This document shows, piece by piece, positions 34,001-43,335 of a DNA stretch of 64,000 nt (position 1 is the stretch's first letter; every line of letters starts with the position of its first letter). A program made the translations under genes and the position numbers. Source of the DNA: Larus michahellis (Eukaryota; Chordata; Aves; Charadriiformes; Laridae). The DNA lies in the NCBI RefSeq assembly GCF_964199755.1, contig NC_133910.1, positions 13,896,711 to 13,960,710 on the forward strand, given 5' to 3'. Under the pieces are notes generated by a model that worked only from the letters and a program-made list of their open reading frames with translations, was not told the origin of the DNA and ran no database searches.

Positions 34001-36838
34001 TGTGTCAATAAACAGCCCCTGCCCCAAGCGGCCCCATGCCGGGGGGGGTGTGCTGGGCTGGGGGAGCCCCATCGTGGTGCTTCCAGCTGGGGTGGAGGAG
34101 ACTCACTGCCCCGGGGAATCATCCCAAGGGAACGCGTGCTTTTCCCCAAACGGGCCTTTTAATAAGCCAAATTCTGCTCAGGGAAAAAAAAAATAATCCA
34201 GAAAATAACCCGGGCTGGCTGTCTCCCTTTTCCCGCTCGGCAAGGTGTGACATGTGCCAAAGCCGGGTGTGCCATGGGATGGGGACACCAGGGGGGTGCG
34301 CAGGTGTCTGAGGGTGACAGTACCAGGGTGACCCCTGGATGCTCTCCCAGCTGTGCTGTCCCCTGGACAACGTGTTCACCCGCCTCCCACAGAGCCCAGA
34401 CTGCAGCTCGTACCTCACCAGGGCTCCAGGCGAAGGAGTTTGGAGAGGAGCGAGGAGCATGTGGGACGGTCACGTCACCTACGTGTCCCCAGCCACCTCC
34501 AGCTCCCCCGAACCTTAGCTCCAGGAGCCTGCCACAGGCTCGCATCCCACAGGAAAACCAGCGTCGGAGTCACAGATGCAGACACTGCCTGATCTCGACA
34601 CTCTGACATGAGCCGATGGCACTCGGAGAGCTGCCGGCGGAGCCCTGGTGCCTGGTGCCTTTGCAAGCCCACGGATATTTTGGGTTCCTCCCTGACGTCT
34701 GACTGGGTAAATGCAACAGCCACAGGCACTCGGGATTATCGATCTGCTCCGAGTCTGATGCACTGTAACGGCATGGCTGAAACCTCGCAGAGGAGATTTA
34801 AAGGAGGATAATCTAATTAACGCCAATCAACACCATGCAGGTAAACACAGGTCTTGTCCAACCCATTCGATATCTTATTTAATAAGCTCCCCAGGTGACA
34901 ACACTGGAGAACCTACAAGACATCTGACTCAGGACGGAGGAGGACGAGCAGGCTGTCAGGGACGTGCTACATGGGTTAAGAACCCAGTTACTTGGTGGAG
35001 CTCATGAACGAGGACTCAAGGACTCATCCTGGGCCACGTCCTGGGGACCTGCAGGGTCCAGTTGGGCTTTTCCTCCATAACCCAAGAGAAAGCATTAAGG
35101 TAGCAATAAAAAGGTCTGCAGATGGGACAAGAACAGGGCCCGGCGGCTACGCAAAAGGTCAGACAGCAGTGTGCTGGGCACCAAAATGGCACTTTTTAGC
35201 ATGGCAAGATATATGAGCCATGCAGGAACAAGGGTACGTTTGCAGAGGGATGCTCCAGCTCAGGAAGGGTCCCAGGGACCTGTGGTGGAGGCGAGCTTGG
35301 CGCAATGTCACGGAGGTTGCATTCGGGTTGCCTGCACTCCACGTCAAACACAAACTGATTTGTGGCAAAACGACAGCCTGTGTTAGATGGGTGAGGGGCC
35401 GCAGGTCCCCTCCCGCAGGGCCGGCAGGAGCAGCGAGCAGGGATGGCAGGCTCCTCCGGCATCGCTTCTCATGCCCGGCGGGGAGCCCAGCCCCGGCCCG
35501 GGGACGAGGACCAGATGTCCGCCCGCTCGCAGGGGGCTGGGAAAGCAGTGACCTCCATCCCCCCGGGCAGCTCTGCGTCCCTGCCAGGGCAGGCACAGAC
35601 TCTCCGCCGTCACCCCGACGCCAGCCTCCGGGTCCCACCAGCACGGCTCCCTGCCACACCAGCGCCCAGCTGTCCCCAACCAGCTCCAACCGCAGCCCCT
35701 CCGCTAACCCCCCTTCGGCATGCAGATGGCGGGAGACGTCAGAGAATGAAGATTTTACAGCGCTGGTCAATAGCCAGGATAGTTTAGATGGCAGGAAAGT
35801 GTTAAAAATCCTTTTTAAAATGCCGGGCATGCCCCATGGGTTTAAATACTCTCCAAGCGGGTGCCTTGCACAATATTGAAAACGTAGAAGGTTGGATCCC
35901 AGCTGGGGAGGCCTCCTGGGGCTGCACGGTGTGTGCAGAGCTCTGCCCCCCCGCACCACCACCCCCCGAGACGTACCGGGCACCCCCAGCAGTGCACAGG
36001 GGCAAAATGGCACGGGCTTGGCACCCACGGTGCTCACCCCAGTGGCAAGGCTTTCACGGGGGGAGGTGGTCTGTGCCTCCCCCTGCCTCCCTCCTGCTCC
36101 AAAAACTTGCATAATCAGTAAAAAGCAGCCCCGGGGGAGCAGGAGAGCAGGCCCCCCAGGCACGGCTGGCTGGGAAGCGGCACAGGCGGGTGCAGACACC
36201 AGCATCCTCACCCTGCAAGGGACCGGGTGCAGCTGATGGACGGGGCAGACCCTCCCCAGGTCTGTCCAGTGATCTGCCCTTTGCAGAGGGCATCCCCCTC
36301 CTCCCACCCCCTAAAAGCCCTGGGGAGGGCTTTTAAAGTCCTGTCTTTAAACCAAAAGCAGCACCAAGAGCTGCGGGGTGCAGATGCATCCACCCCCCCC
36401 GCCACGCACCCGGGTCTCGATGCACTCGCTGCCCGTTTCCCTGCCGGCACCGCGGGGGCACTTACCCAGGTGGAGGGTGATGTTGACGGAGTTGGGGTAC
36501 TGGATGCCGAAGGCCATGGACTGGCTCTGCCACCAAGTGCTCTCCTCCTGGCTGTGGAAGTCGGTGAGGAAGGAGGCGTTGTGGTGGAGCCGGGGGTCGG
36601 TGGCGTCGCAGCGGTGGCACAGGGCACTGGCGTGGCGGGCGCCCATCTGCAGGCAGTAGTCCTCGGGGGGGGAACCGCACGTGTTGGTGGCCTCGGCGGC
36701 CCGGCCGAAGGCAGCGTTCTCAAAGACAGGCATGCAGCGGCGAGGCTGGCCCCGGGGGTCCCAGCAGGCGGGTGAGCCCCCCGTCCCCAGCCCCAGCCCC
36801 AGCAGGGCCAGCAGGCAGAGCCCGGGAGGCCGTGCCAT
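18772..36838 (-). CDS. LAMC3: LAMC3, laminin gamma-3 chain, complete 28-exon gene
   Basis: LAMC3 is a secreted gamma chain that joins an alpha and a beta chain in basement-membrane laminins. Twenty-eight coding exons (listed separately), all GT-AG, join without a frame break into 4737 nt, or 1578 residues (human, from memory, 1575). Domains in order: signal peptide about 1-21 ([21 protein letters not shown]); laminin N-terminal domain about 25-270 ([37 protein letters not shown]); four LE modules about 270-500; L4 domain about 505-690; further LE modules to about 1018; then the coiled coil that joins the other chains, ending in [16 protein letters not shown] and a C-terminal CSK. A second in-frame ATG 15 codons upstream (36883) is possible. 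I chose 36838 because the signal peptide follows at once and the context is good (G at -3, G at +4). The whole gene spans 18 kb. Confidence 0.97.
19660..19759 (-). CDS. LAMC3: LAMC3 exon 27
   Basis: Residues 1465-1498, coiled coil ([33 protein letters not shown]). The acceptor is purine-ended (GTTGGAAG). The next AG downstream would put a stop in frame, so this one is preferred. Donor GTGAGA, phase 1. Confidence 0.9.
19964..20110 (-). CDS. LAMC3: LAMC3 exon 26
   Basis: Residues 1416-1464, 49 whole codons (phase 0/0). Charged coiled coil [20 protein letters not shown] ... HLEEAHQ. Acceptor TTTGCAG, donor GTGAGT. Confidence 0.93.
20372..20571 (-). CDS. LAMC3: LAMC3 exon 25
   Basis: Residues 1349-1415, coiled coil ([38 protein letters not shown]). 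Acceptor CCCCGCAG, donor GTCTGA, which is weaker than its neighbours. Confidence 0.93.
20678..20780 (-). CDS. LAMC3: LAMC3 exon 24
   Basis: Residues 1315-1349, [20 protein letters not shown] ... LLASLE plus one base. Acceptor CTCCCCAG, donor GTAAAA, phase 1. Confidence 0.92.
21121..21282 (-). CDS. LAMC3: LAMC3 exon 23
   Basis: Residues 1261-1314, opening [19 protein letters not shown] and ending RGFEQ before GTAATT. The acceptor is a tandem NAGNAG (CAGCAG). The exon may instead start at 21279, losing one Gln. I chose the first AG. Confidence 0.88.
21404..21548 (-). CDS. LAMC3: LAMC3 exon 22
   Basis: Residues 1212-1260, [20 protein letters not shown] ... LLPVAALGQ. Acceptor CCACATAG, donor GTGAGC, phase 0. 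Coiled coil. Confidence 0.93.
21861..21995 (-). CDS. LAMC3: LAMC3 exon 21
   Basis: Residues 1167-1212, [39 protein letters not shown]. Two possible N-glycosylation sites (NASS, NATQ). Coiled coil. Donor GTGAGG. Confidence 0.92.
22121..22197 (-). CDS. LAMC3: LAMC3 exon 20
   Basis: Residues 1142-1167, [23 protein letters not shown]. This matches the human LAMC3 IPQEGPSQPTKWSHLATEAR stretch as I recall it. The acceptor (GCATTTCAAG) ends AAG rather than CAG. Donor GTACGC. Confidence 0.92.
22496..22701 (-). CDS. LAMC3: LAMC3 exon 19
   Basis: Residues 1073-1141, [20 protein letters not shown], then [10 protein letters not shown] and DTLATT. Start of the long coiled coil, with two cysteines (GCSG, KTC) shared in position with human. 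Donor GTGAGG, phase 0. Confidence 0.92.
23141..23279 (-). CDS. LAMC3: LAMC3 exon 18
   Basis: Residues 1027-1073, [20 protein letters not shown] ... [12 protein letters not shown]. Leads from the LE region into the coiled coil. Acceptor CCCACAG, donor GTACAG. Confidence 0.93.
23370..23548 (-). CDS. LAMC3: LAMC3 exon 17
   Basis: Residues 967-1026, the last LE module ([34 protein letters not shown]) then [14 protein letters not shown]. Donor GTACAG, phase 0. Confidence 0.94.
23629..23771 (-). CDS. LAMC3: LAMC3 exon 16
   Basis: Residues 919-967, LE module [20 protein letters not shown] ... [17 protein letters not shown]. Acceptor GATGCCAG, donor GTAATG, phase 1. Confidence 0.94.
23889..24042 (-). 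CDS. LAMC3: LAMC3 exon 15
   Basis: Residues 868-919, LE module [40 protein letters not shown]. Acceptor TCCCACAG, donor GTATGT, phase 2. Confidence 0.94.
24384..24629 (-). CDS. LAMC3: LAMC3 exon 14
   Basis: Residues 786-868, [17 protein letters not shown], then a complete LE module [20 protein letters not shown] with glycosylation motif YNTTGEHC. It ends GKCA plus one base before GTACGT. Confidence 0.94.
24713..24901 (-). CDS. LAMC3: LAMC3 exon 13
   Basis: Residues 723-786, [40 protein letters not shown] and CTHCPPGQR. Acceptor CCTCGCAG, donor GTGAGG, phase 1. Confidence 0.94.
24902..26756 (-). other. LAMC3: LAMC3 intron 12
   Basis: 1855-base GT-AG intron. It carries a (GGA)n microsatellite at 25381-25408. 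The remainder is unique sequence with shadow open frames only. Confidence 0.75.
25381..25408. repeat. (GGA)n microsatellite
   Basis: About eight GGA triplets with a final AAG interruption, inside LAMC3 intron 12. Confidence 0.85.
26757..26975 (-). CDS. LAMC3: LAMC3 exon 12
   Basis: Residues 650-723. The end of the L4 domain ([28 protein letters not shown]), then the LE half-module [20 protein letters not shown] and [15 protein letters not shown]. The acceptor has two nearby AGs, but the second would place TGA in frame. Confidence 0.94.
27240..27352 (-). CDS. LAMC3: LAMC3 exon 11
   Basis: Residues 612-650, the L4 domain stretch [20 protein letters not shown] with an N-glycosylation motif (NLT). 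Acceptor TCCAACAG, donor GTGGGT. Confidence 0.93.
27574..27772 (-). CDS. LAMC3: LAMC3 exon 10
   Basis: Residues 546-612, L4 core [39 protein letters not shown]. Acceptor TCTCACAG, donor GTACCT, phase 2. Confidence 0.93.
28063..28179 (-). CDS. LAMC3: LAMC3 exon 9
   Basis: Residues 507-546, start of the L4 domain, [20 protein letters not shown] ... PVDFLAP. It is shorter on similarity than its neighbours. The assignment rests on GxEGW, on phase 1/1 and on position between exons 8 and 10. Donor GTATCA. Confidence 0.88.
28180..29664 (-). other. LAMC3: LAMC3 intron 8
   Basis: 1485-base GT-AG intron inside the L4-coding region. A long open frame (28714-29292 plus and shadows) has no recognisable protein. 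I see no repeat or RNA gene. Confidence 0.7.
29665..29801 (-). CDS. LAMC3: LAMC3 exon 8
   Basis: Residues 461-507, end of LE4 ([20 protein letters not shown]) and link to the L4 domain ([12 protein letters not shown]). Donor GTACCA, phase 1. Confidence 0.94.
30160..30258 (-). CDS. LAMC3: LAMC3 exon 7
   Basis: Residues 428-461, LE module [32 protein letters not shown]. Acceptor CAACCAG, donor GTAAGC. Confidence 0.94.
30339..30456 (-). CDS. LAMC3: LAMC3 exon 6
   Basis: Residues 389-428, rest of an LE module, [20 protein letters not shown] and [19 protein letters not shown]. Acceptor CCCCGCAG, donor GTGAGG. Confidence 0.94.
30630..30818 (-). CDS. LAMC3: LAMC3 exon 5
   Basis: Residues 326-389, LE2, [39 protein letters not shown], opening the next module CQPCHCHPA. 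Donor GTGCGT, phase 1. Confidence 0.94.
31199..31365 (-). CDS. LAMC3: LAMC3 exon 4
   Basis: Residues 270-326, LE1, [45 protein letters not shown]. Acceptor TCTGCAG, donor GTGAGT. Confidence 0.95.
32234..32364 (-). CDS. LAMC3: LAMC3 exon 3
   Basis: Residues 227-270, end of the laminin N-terminal domain, [43 protein letters not shown]. Donor GTGAGG, phase 2. Confidence 0.96.
32556..32860 (-). CDS. LAMC3: LAMC3 exon 2
   Basis: Residues 125-226, body of the laminin N-terminal domain, [66 protein letters not shown]. Acceptor GTCCCCAG, donor GTGCTG. Confidence 0.96.
32861..36465 (-). other. LAMC3: LAMC3 intron 1
   Basis: The largest LAMC3 intron (3605 bases). AT-richer patches with ATTA/TAAT cores occur at about 33360-33600 and 34795-34890. 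A long minus-strand open frame (35159-36307) runs toward exon 1 but has no recognisable protein. No repeat could be named with confidence. Confidence 0.7.
36466..36838 (-). CDS. LAMC3: LAMC3 exon 1
   Basis: Residues 1-125. Signal peptide, then [49 protein letters not shown] and [11 protein letters not shown]. Potential N-glycosylation at NAS and NIT. Donor GTAAGT, phase 1. Confidence 0.95.
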
Positions 36839-39800
36839 GCCGGGGCTCGCCTGGCCGGACTCTGAGCCTCCTCCGGATGGCATGGCGGGAGCAGGCGGGA
36901 CGGGATGGAATGGGATGGGACGGGTCCCCCTACCCGGCACCTCCTCTCGCTCCGAGGTCCATCTTGTGGAAGCTGCTGGGAATGTCGAAAGCTTCGTGTG
37001 TGAGCCCGGGCTGCGGGGTTTGGGCTTCCTCGGGCCGCCCTGGTCCCCAGGCACCTGGTCGGGCAGGACGGGACCCCCGCAGTGGGGTGCACGCCGGTCC
37101 CGTTGCTTCGGGAATTGGGAAAGGGAGGTTGCACCTTTGGCAGCACAGATGGAGCTGAGCTCCTCCATTTCTCAGCCCCAGGGACGAGCTCGTGATGATT
37201 CATGCCCCACATGTGGGTTTTTCTGCTTAAATCAATGGGGGTCACCAATTTTCTCACAGCCCCAAAATCAAGACGGGGTGGAGGAAAGGCAGACCCAGCA
37301 CCACCCCAGCACCCTCTTCTCCCCCCCACCGCTCCCCCACTCACACCAGCTGGGCCGTGGGTCTGTGACACCCCCCCGGTGCCTCCACAGCAGCACCCAG
37401 GGCTGGGGGTCCCATCCCTGACTACTGCCACGGCGCAGCCGAGTCCCCTGGACCAGGGTGAGAGCAGATCCCTGTGGAGGCATCTCCATGGGGTAGCAAA
37501 ACCAGACAGTCACCAGACCTCATTAGCAGCTTCTCAGGTAATGCTAATTGCAGTCTGTGCCAGAGGGGATCCCTCTCGGGACTGTGGCACCCTCCGGATT
37601 TAACCCATGGGGACAGGAGGGGGACAGCAAGCAGGGAGACAGGCAGGCCAGCAGACCCTGACACCCCCCAGCCCTGCTCTGCAGAGGGGAGTCTGCAAAA
37701 ATGGGGTGCACGAGGGACCACCGCCTCTGCCCCCCACACTGCTCAGCCGAGCTGCCCGCAGGAGCCCTGGAAACTTAGTCCTCATTTATAATTTAAGCTC
37801 CCTTCCCCCCCTTACCTTCTACTCTTATTTATTTTATTCTCCTTCTCCGTGCACACTGCAGGGAGAAAGCACCAGAGGGGAGCTGTGAATCAGAGCCTTC
37901 GGCAGGGGCTCCCGCAGCAGCACCGTTTCAAAGCCCCATTACCATATATTGACCTGGGCTCTGACAGCCGGAGCCAGCTCCGCTGGGAAGGGCGAATTTC
38001 CCAGCACGGAGGAGATGTGCATCAGCTGCCTGGGAGCGGGCGGCCAGTGGCAAACCCACTGTCAACCTCCGGGGAGAAAGAGAAGGGTTTTCAGCTCAAT
38101 AATTGCTTTGCACATCTCCGCCACCAGTTTTAAGGGGATTTGCATCCTGCAGGGATGAGATTTTCCAGGTGGTTTGCTTTCCCTTGCTACTGAGGCTGCA
38201 AGCTCTGGGCAGGAGAGGGTCTCTTGTGTCATGGGTTTGTCACCTCCTCCTCGGGGTGTTACACACACCCAGGAGACGATTTCCCTGCCCGGCCCGGCCC
38301 CTCTTGCAGAGGGGTCCGCGTTAGGGAGTGATGAGACCACGCAGCCAAGGCTCGGTGGCTGCTCGTGGGATACACAGTGCATTCAGGCAAAGCTGACGAG
38401 TATCCCAAACCCTCCTCCAGCACAGCCTACCCAGCATGGGGGGATATCCCACGGGGCCAGAGCTTGGCGGGAATTGGTGGTGACACCACTGTGCCCAGCA
38501 GTGGGGATGCTGGAGCTGGTGTGGGAGCAGCAGGTCCCCAGATTGATTCAGCTGCATCCCGGGCTGGCCGAGCCCCTCGCCAGGCTCCTGCTGGGTACAA
38601 GCCCTTGCTTGCCTAAGGAGATGTCCTAAGCTTGCTGAGCATGGGATGGGTGCTCTGGGCAGGATCTGGCCCCAGCTCATGGTCTGGTACAGCTCTAGGA
38701 GCGACCACTGCTGGTGACTCAGACTGAAGGCCAGCTGGAAAAGGTCAGCTCCTCTCCCATGCACAGAGCACAGAACAGCAGTTCCCCCAGTCAGGAATCC
38801 TTGGATCATCTCTGAGGGCAAACTGGGGAGGTGGGAGACCCCATCTCTGCAAATACCTTCCCCAGTTCTGGTGACTGGCAACCACCCTGCTGTGGCTTGC
38901 AGGAGGAGGAAGATCAGCCAAGGGTCTTGGTCCGACCCTTTTCCCTGCGAGTGTCCACCAAGGGCGAGGAAAAGAAACCATCACATCTAACAAGAGAAGG
39001 GCAGGGGTAGCCCCTTTTCTCCAAGAACAAGACGCTGCGATGCCTACCAGGTCTGGAGGGTGGCTTTTTACAGAGAAACCGTCACACACAGATGCGTCAC
39101 CTTGCCATGGGTGAGCTTCACCACTGGGCGGGATGAAGAGCTAAAGCTGCCTACAGGAAACCTCTTATCTTCCAGGGACATGGACAAGCTTGAACAAGGG
39201 TGCCCATAAGAGCGATCAGAGCTGGGATTTGCCCCTAGCACCACTGGTGGAGGCAGGGCCCAACCTCAGCTGAAGTCTTCTGTACCTGGAGAGATTTCAC
39301 CCACTACCCTAGAACTTTGGTGTGAGCGTGGTGACCAAGGCTGTGATGGCACCCTAACCTGCCGTCACAGCCCAGGAGCCCTCTCCTGCCCTGGCACGGA
39401 CCTGGCACCCCGCAAGGGTTAAGAGCCATGGAGGCGGTGAGGAGAAAACGTTCTTCTGATTTGCTTAATGAACGTTAATTAAGGAGACAGAAGATAGCAG
39501 ATTCCTTCAGGGTAGAGATGAAAGGCCCGTTAATTAAATCTGGAGAGAGAGCGCAGGGCCGACTGATCCTCCTTCTGATCAGACCTGACAAGGCAGGGAC
39601 GGGGCGGGAGCGAGGTGAGCGAGAGCCCACAGCCCCCACCTCCCACAGCCCAGCTCAGGCCTGGGACCATGGCCAAGTTTCAACATGGTGCTTGGGCCTG
39701 GGAATGGGTGCCACCACCCGCTTACCTGCCTCTGCTACTTGTGGGGGGGTGCCCCTGACTCCAGCTGCACCCCGGGCGGGCACACGCTTGGTTTCCAGCG

Positions 39801-41760
39801 GGTCCTTCCCCAGGGATGACGTCTCCCTTGGCCGACTCCAACCTGAGGAAGAGGAGGAGGAGAAGGAGGTCTGGCCACCCAGCTCAGTGGTTTGCCCCAT
39901 GTCCCACTGCCAGAGCCTGGGCATGGGTTAAAGGCTCCCGGTGCCACTTTGTGCATCCCCGTGCCAGGAGGGGCAAGTCTCCGGGGCCAGCTGCAGCCCA
40001 CCAGGATGGACCCCTGGTCCCCATCCCAGGTTTCCGCACACGCACTGCCTCGCCCTCCCGGGAGTGATTTGCTGAAAGGGGCTTTTCTGCCCATAGCCGA
40101 GACCCTGGGACGCTGTCGCACGCTAACAGGACTCTGCTAGCAGCCTCCTGCCTCCCCTGCTCCCCACCGCCCTGCCAGCTTTCAGCCCAGGCTTTTTTTT
40201 AAAAGCAGAGCAGCCGAGCATCCCAATTGCCCCCCCGAAACCGCAGCAGCCCTACCTTCCTGCCCTGCCTGGAGCGGGGATTAGAGGCAGGTTCAGCCTC
40301 TCGACGCCACGAGCATTTCAATGGGCACAGCCACGGCGCTCTGCCGCTCTCCTGGCACGTGAGGCGCAGAGATCTCCAGCCCCAAGGGCTTCGCAGCAGG
40401 GCCACGGGATGCTCCTCGCTAAAGCTGTGTCCCTTTGGGCAGAGGGGACCACCCCAGGAGAGGGCAGCCGGCAGCTCCCCCCTCGATTCTGCCCACCCCT
40501 GGGTGAAGACCCCATGGAGTGGGAAATGGCACGTGCAGTGTAAATAACGTCTGGAGCATCTCTTCTGCGCGCTGGCTTATTTTGTAAACGTGAACTTTGC
40601 AAAATGTCACGAAACAGAGAAATGGGAGACCTGGGATGAGTAAATCTCTATTAGAAATTCCCCCCGGATGGCGGGCAGTCATGTTCTCGCTCGGTGATGG
40701 CACATTACAGCCCAACCCCGGCCCAGGGAGCGGGGTCATGCGCAGCACTGATTGCAGAAAGTATTTAATTAACATTGCCGTAAATACGGCGCTAGCGATG
40801 CCAACCAGACCACGACGGGGCAGGATGCTGCCGAGCTGTGTGAGGGTTTGCCAAGGCAGACAGGAGAAGACGAGGGAGCGCACAGAGAAAATACGGCAGA
40901 TTTTGCTCTCTGCCTTGCCCCAGCCCTTGGGGGCCTCGGGGGGGGGCAAGAGGAGGATGGGACAGGGACACTGTCCCCTGAGCAAGAAGGCTTCACCATC
41001 AGCACCCAGACAAGTGAGGAAACCCCACAGCTGGGAGATGGGCTCTCTGGGGGCAAGATGCTCCCAGAGAAATTGCCAGGACAGCCATCACCATCCTCTC
41101 CCCTGACACACAAGGAGCCTGGAAGCCACCTTTTTAGAGCTAATCATACCCAAATTTCCTCAGTACCTGGCAGACAGTGAGAACAGGGACATTGCAGCTT
41201 CACTCATGCACGACCACAAGCTCATCATCTCACAGACGAGCTGAAGGACACCAGACCTGACCCAGCCCAAAGACAATGGAGTGACAGCTGAGCTATCGGT
41301 GCCCCTCGGACACACGCTTCACCCATCTCATTGGGGCTCAGGAGGTCGGGGACCACGACAGGAGGAAGAGCCGGGTCAGCATAGGACCAGCCGGTTTCAG
41401 GCACAGCCAAAAAGTCCCCTTCCCCGCTCCTGAGCTCATCAGTAGCTTAATGATAGCCGCTGAAAATCTTCAGAGTCCCTCATCGCTCATCACATTAGGG
41501 CTGCTCACAAGTGAGGCCAACCAGTACAAACCTCCTCGAAGCCTTTCTAATTAACGAGCAGGAGCTTAGGCTCTCCCAGCCCAAAAGCAGCATCTCAGAT
41601 AAAACCGGCAGCCTTCCCGCAAGCCCTCGGCCTCCCTTGATAAACCCCCTTAATGGGCTTGTTAGCATCAGCTGAGGCCACCTCATTGGCTAATGAAGCA
41701 CATCTGTCTGTTGTCCCCCCCCGCCCCCCCCACCTCCCTGCTCTGAGTGGGGAGAAGCCT

Positions 41761-41804
41761 GTCTGTCCATCCATCCATCCATCCTTCCATCCATCCGTCT
41801 GTCC
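41761..41804. repeat. (CCAT)n microsatellite
   Basis: Imperfect tandem CCAT tetramers, edged by CTGTCTGT, between LAMC3 and FIBCD1. Confidence 0.85.
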
Positions 41805-42205
41805 CCACCACGGCAGGAGCCACGGGATGTGCCCGGCACAGCTGCTCCTAACCCTGCGCTGCATCCCTGGGCGTGTGCCCCCGGTACCCCATCCACGAGG
41901 TGCCCTGAGCACCCCCTTCGCCAAGAGGGTGGGTGACAGCTGAGCAGCGGCAGATGCCACCAGATGGTCACCCCAACCGGAGACTCGGCTAAACCGATAA
42001 CCGGGAGCGGGCTGGAGGCCCCTCATTTGCTAACTGACTCCCCGTACGGGTCCCGCAGGGAGACGGGAGCAAGCTCAGGATGGTGGCACCAAGCTCCTGC
42101 CTATAAAGCCCCCGGGATCGTTTGCAATGCCAGGGCACCTGCACGGGTGTTGCCACGACAGTCCGTGGTTGCAGTCACTCTCCGGGGTCTTTCCTGAGAG
42201 GTGCT

Positions 42206-42335
42206 GAGCACTCCCCGCTCATCACAGGGATGGGCTCTCAGGGGGGCTTTGTTAAAGCAGGCTTAAGTGCTTTCTGAGCCTGCTTTTCCAAAGCCCCCCG
42301 TGAGAGCCCACCCCTGTGATGAGCGGGGAGTGCTC
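42206..42335. repeat. Near-perfect inverted repeat (hairpin-forming palindrome)
   Basis: The left arm 42206-42263 and the reverse complement of the right arm 42277-42335 agree at 55 of 58 aligned positions, with one extra base in the right arm. The loop is 13 bases (42264-42276). Outer ends are GAGCACTCCCCGCTCATCAC and its complement. Transcribed from either strand, it would give a very long stable hairpin. No ORF uses it, and the arms match no element I know. Confidence 0.9.
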
Positions 42336-42949
42336 GTCCCCTCTGCCAGGGGCTGCCCCTCCGCAGCAGCAGCCCCCCTCCTTCCTCTCCCTCCAGTCTT
42401 GAAGTGATGCTCCAATAGACTCCGTGACGAATAGAAGTTGTTGTGATACCTTTGAATTTAAAGCAGTAGAAATACCACCCCCCCACCCCCCCTAATGTGA
42501 TCTACCGCGTCTTTATATTCCCAAGCGTGTCGCCCCGGATCGGGGCTGGGGCTCTGATTTGATATTCCCATGAAAACCAGTGCCCTCATCCAATTACCAC
42601 GGGGATTTCGGTGCAGTCAGCAGCTGAGCCGCCGGCAGGCCCCGGCACAGCAGCGAGCCCCACGGGGGACCGGACCCACGCTGGTCTGGCCAGGGCCGCC
42701 CCAAAGGCGCTGGGAGTGAATTTGCCACCCCAGCCAGGCTGTGCCGTGGGCTGGGGTGGACTGGGAAGCACTGGTGGGAACTGGAAGCACTGGGAAAGCA
42801 GCAAGGCATTGCTCCGGGCCGTGGCAGAGCTCTGCGGGTAATGTCCCCGGAGATTTCCACTTACAGCGGGACTGAAAATCCCTCTGTTTCGTACTCGAAT
42901 GCCTGCTGCTCCGAATCCCCCTCCAGCCACGGAGGCTGGATGCTCGCTG

Positions 42950-43335
42950 GTAATCCTGCATCATTTATTTTCATTGGCTGACAGAAAAAAGTGCCGTCAG
43001 AAAACCAATGTTAGCTATGCTGGCTGGCATATAAAATGTTGCTTTAATTGTATTTTATTTGGCAATAAGAAAATAGAAGCAGCGACAAACCCTCCAGATA
43101 TTCCCTCCCTCCCCCCCATTTAAAATTTCAATTTGATAATTTTATGACTACGTTGCAGATAAAGCCCAACAAAGCACATTAAAGTAAGAGGAGTGATTTA
43201 TCCTTTTCAGCGGCACATGATCTTTGGACAAATTTCCCAACCCATAAATATTAAGACTTTTTTTTTTAAAAAAAAAAGACTATTTCTTTTTCACATCAAC
43301 TGTTATTTTTCAACCAACAAACCACTATTTTTTCC
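42950..43335. promoter_or_regulatory. AT-rich island, candidate regulatory element
   Basis: About 385 bases of low GC inside a GC-rich interval, with several ATTA cores, a CCAAT-like motif (near 43003), a TATAAAAT stretch (about 43030) and a T9/A10 palindromic run at 43259-43277. Function is inferred only from composition. Confidence 0.3.

Noticed and set aside
34860-35380. Possible old retroelement in LAMC3 intron 1
   Set aside because: The texture looks repeat-like, but I could not match it to any family, so it is left as intron sequence.
36881-36883. Upstream in-frame ATG for LAMC3
   Set aside because: It would add 15 polar residues before the signal peptide. The downstream ATG at 36838 gives a normal secretory start, though the upstream one cannot be excluded.
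36208-37431. 407-codon minus-strand frame overlapping LAMC3 exon 1
   Set aside because: It reads through exon 1 in a different frame and resembles nothing known. The LAMC3 frame has the signal peptide and laminin N-terminal motifs.
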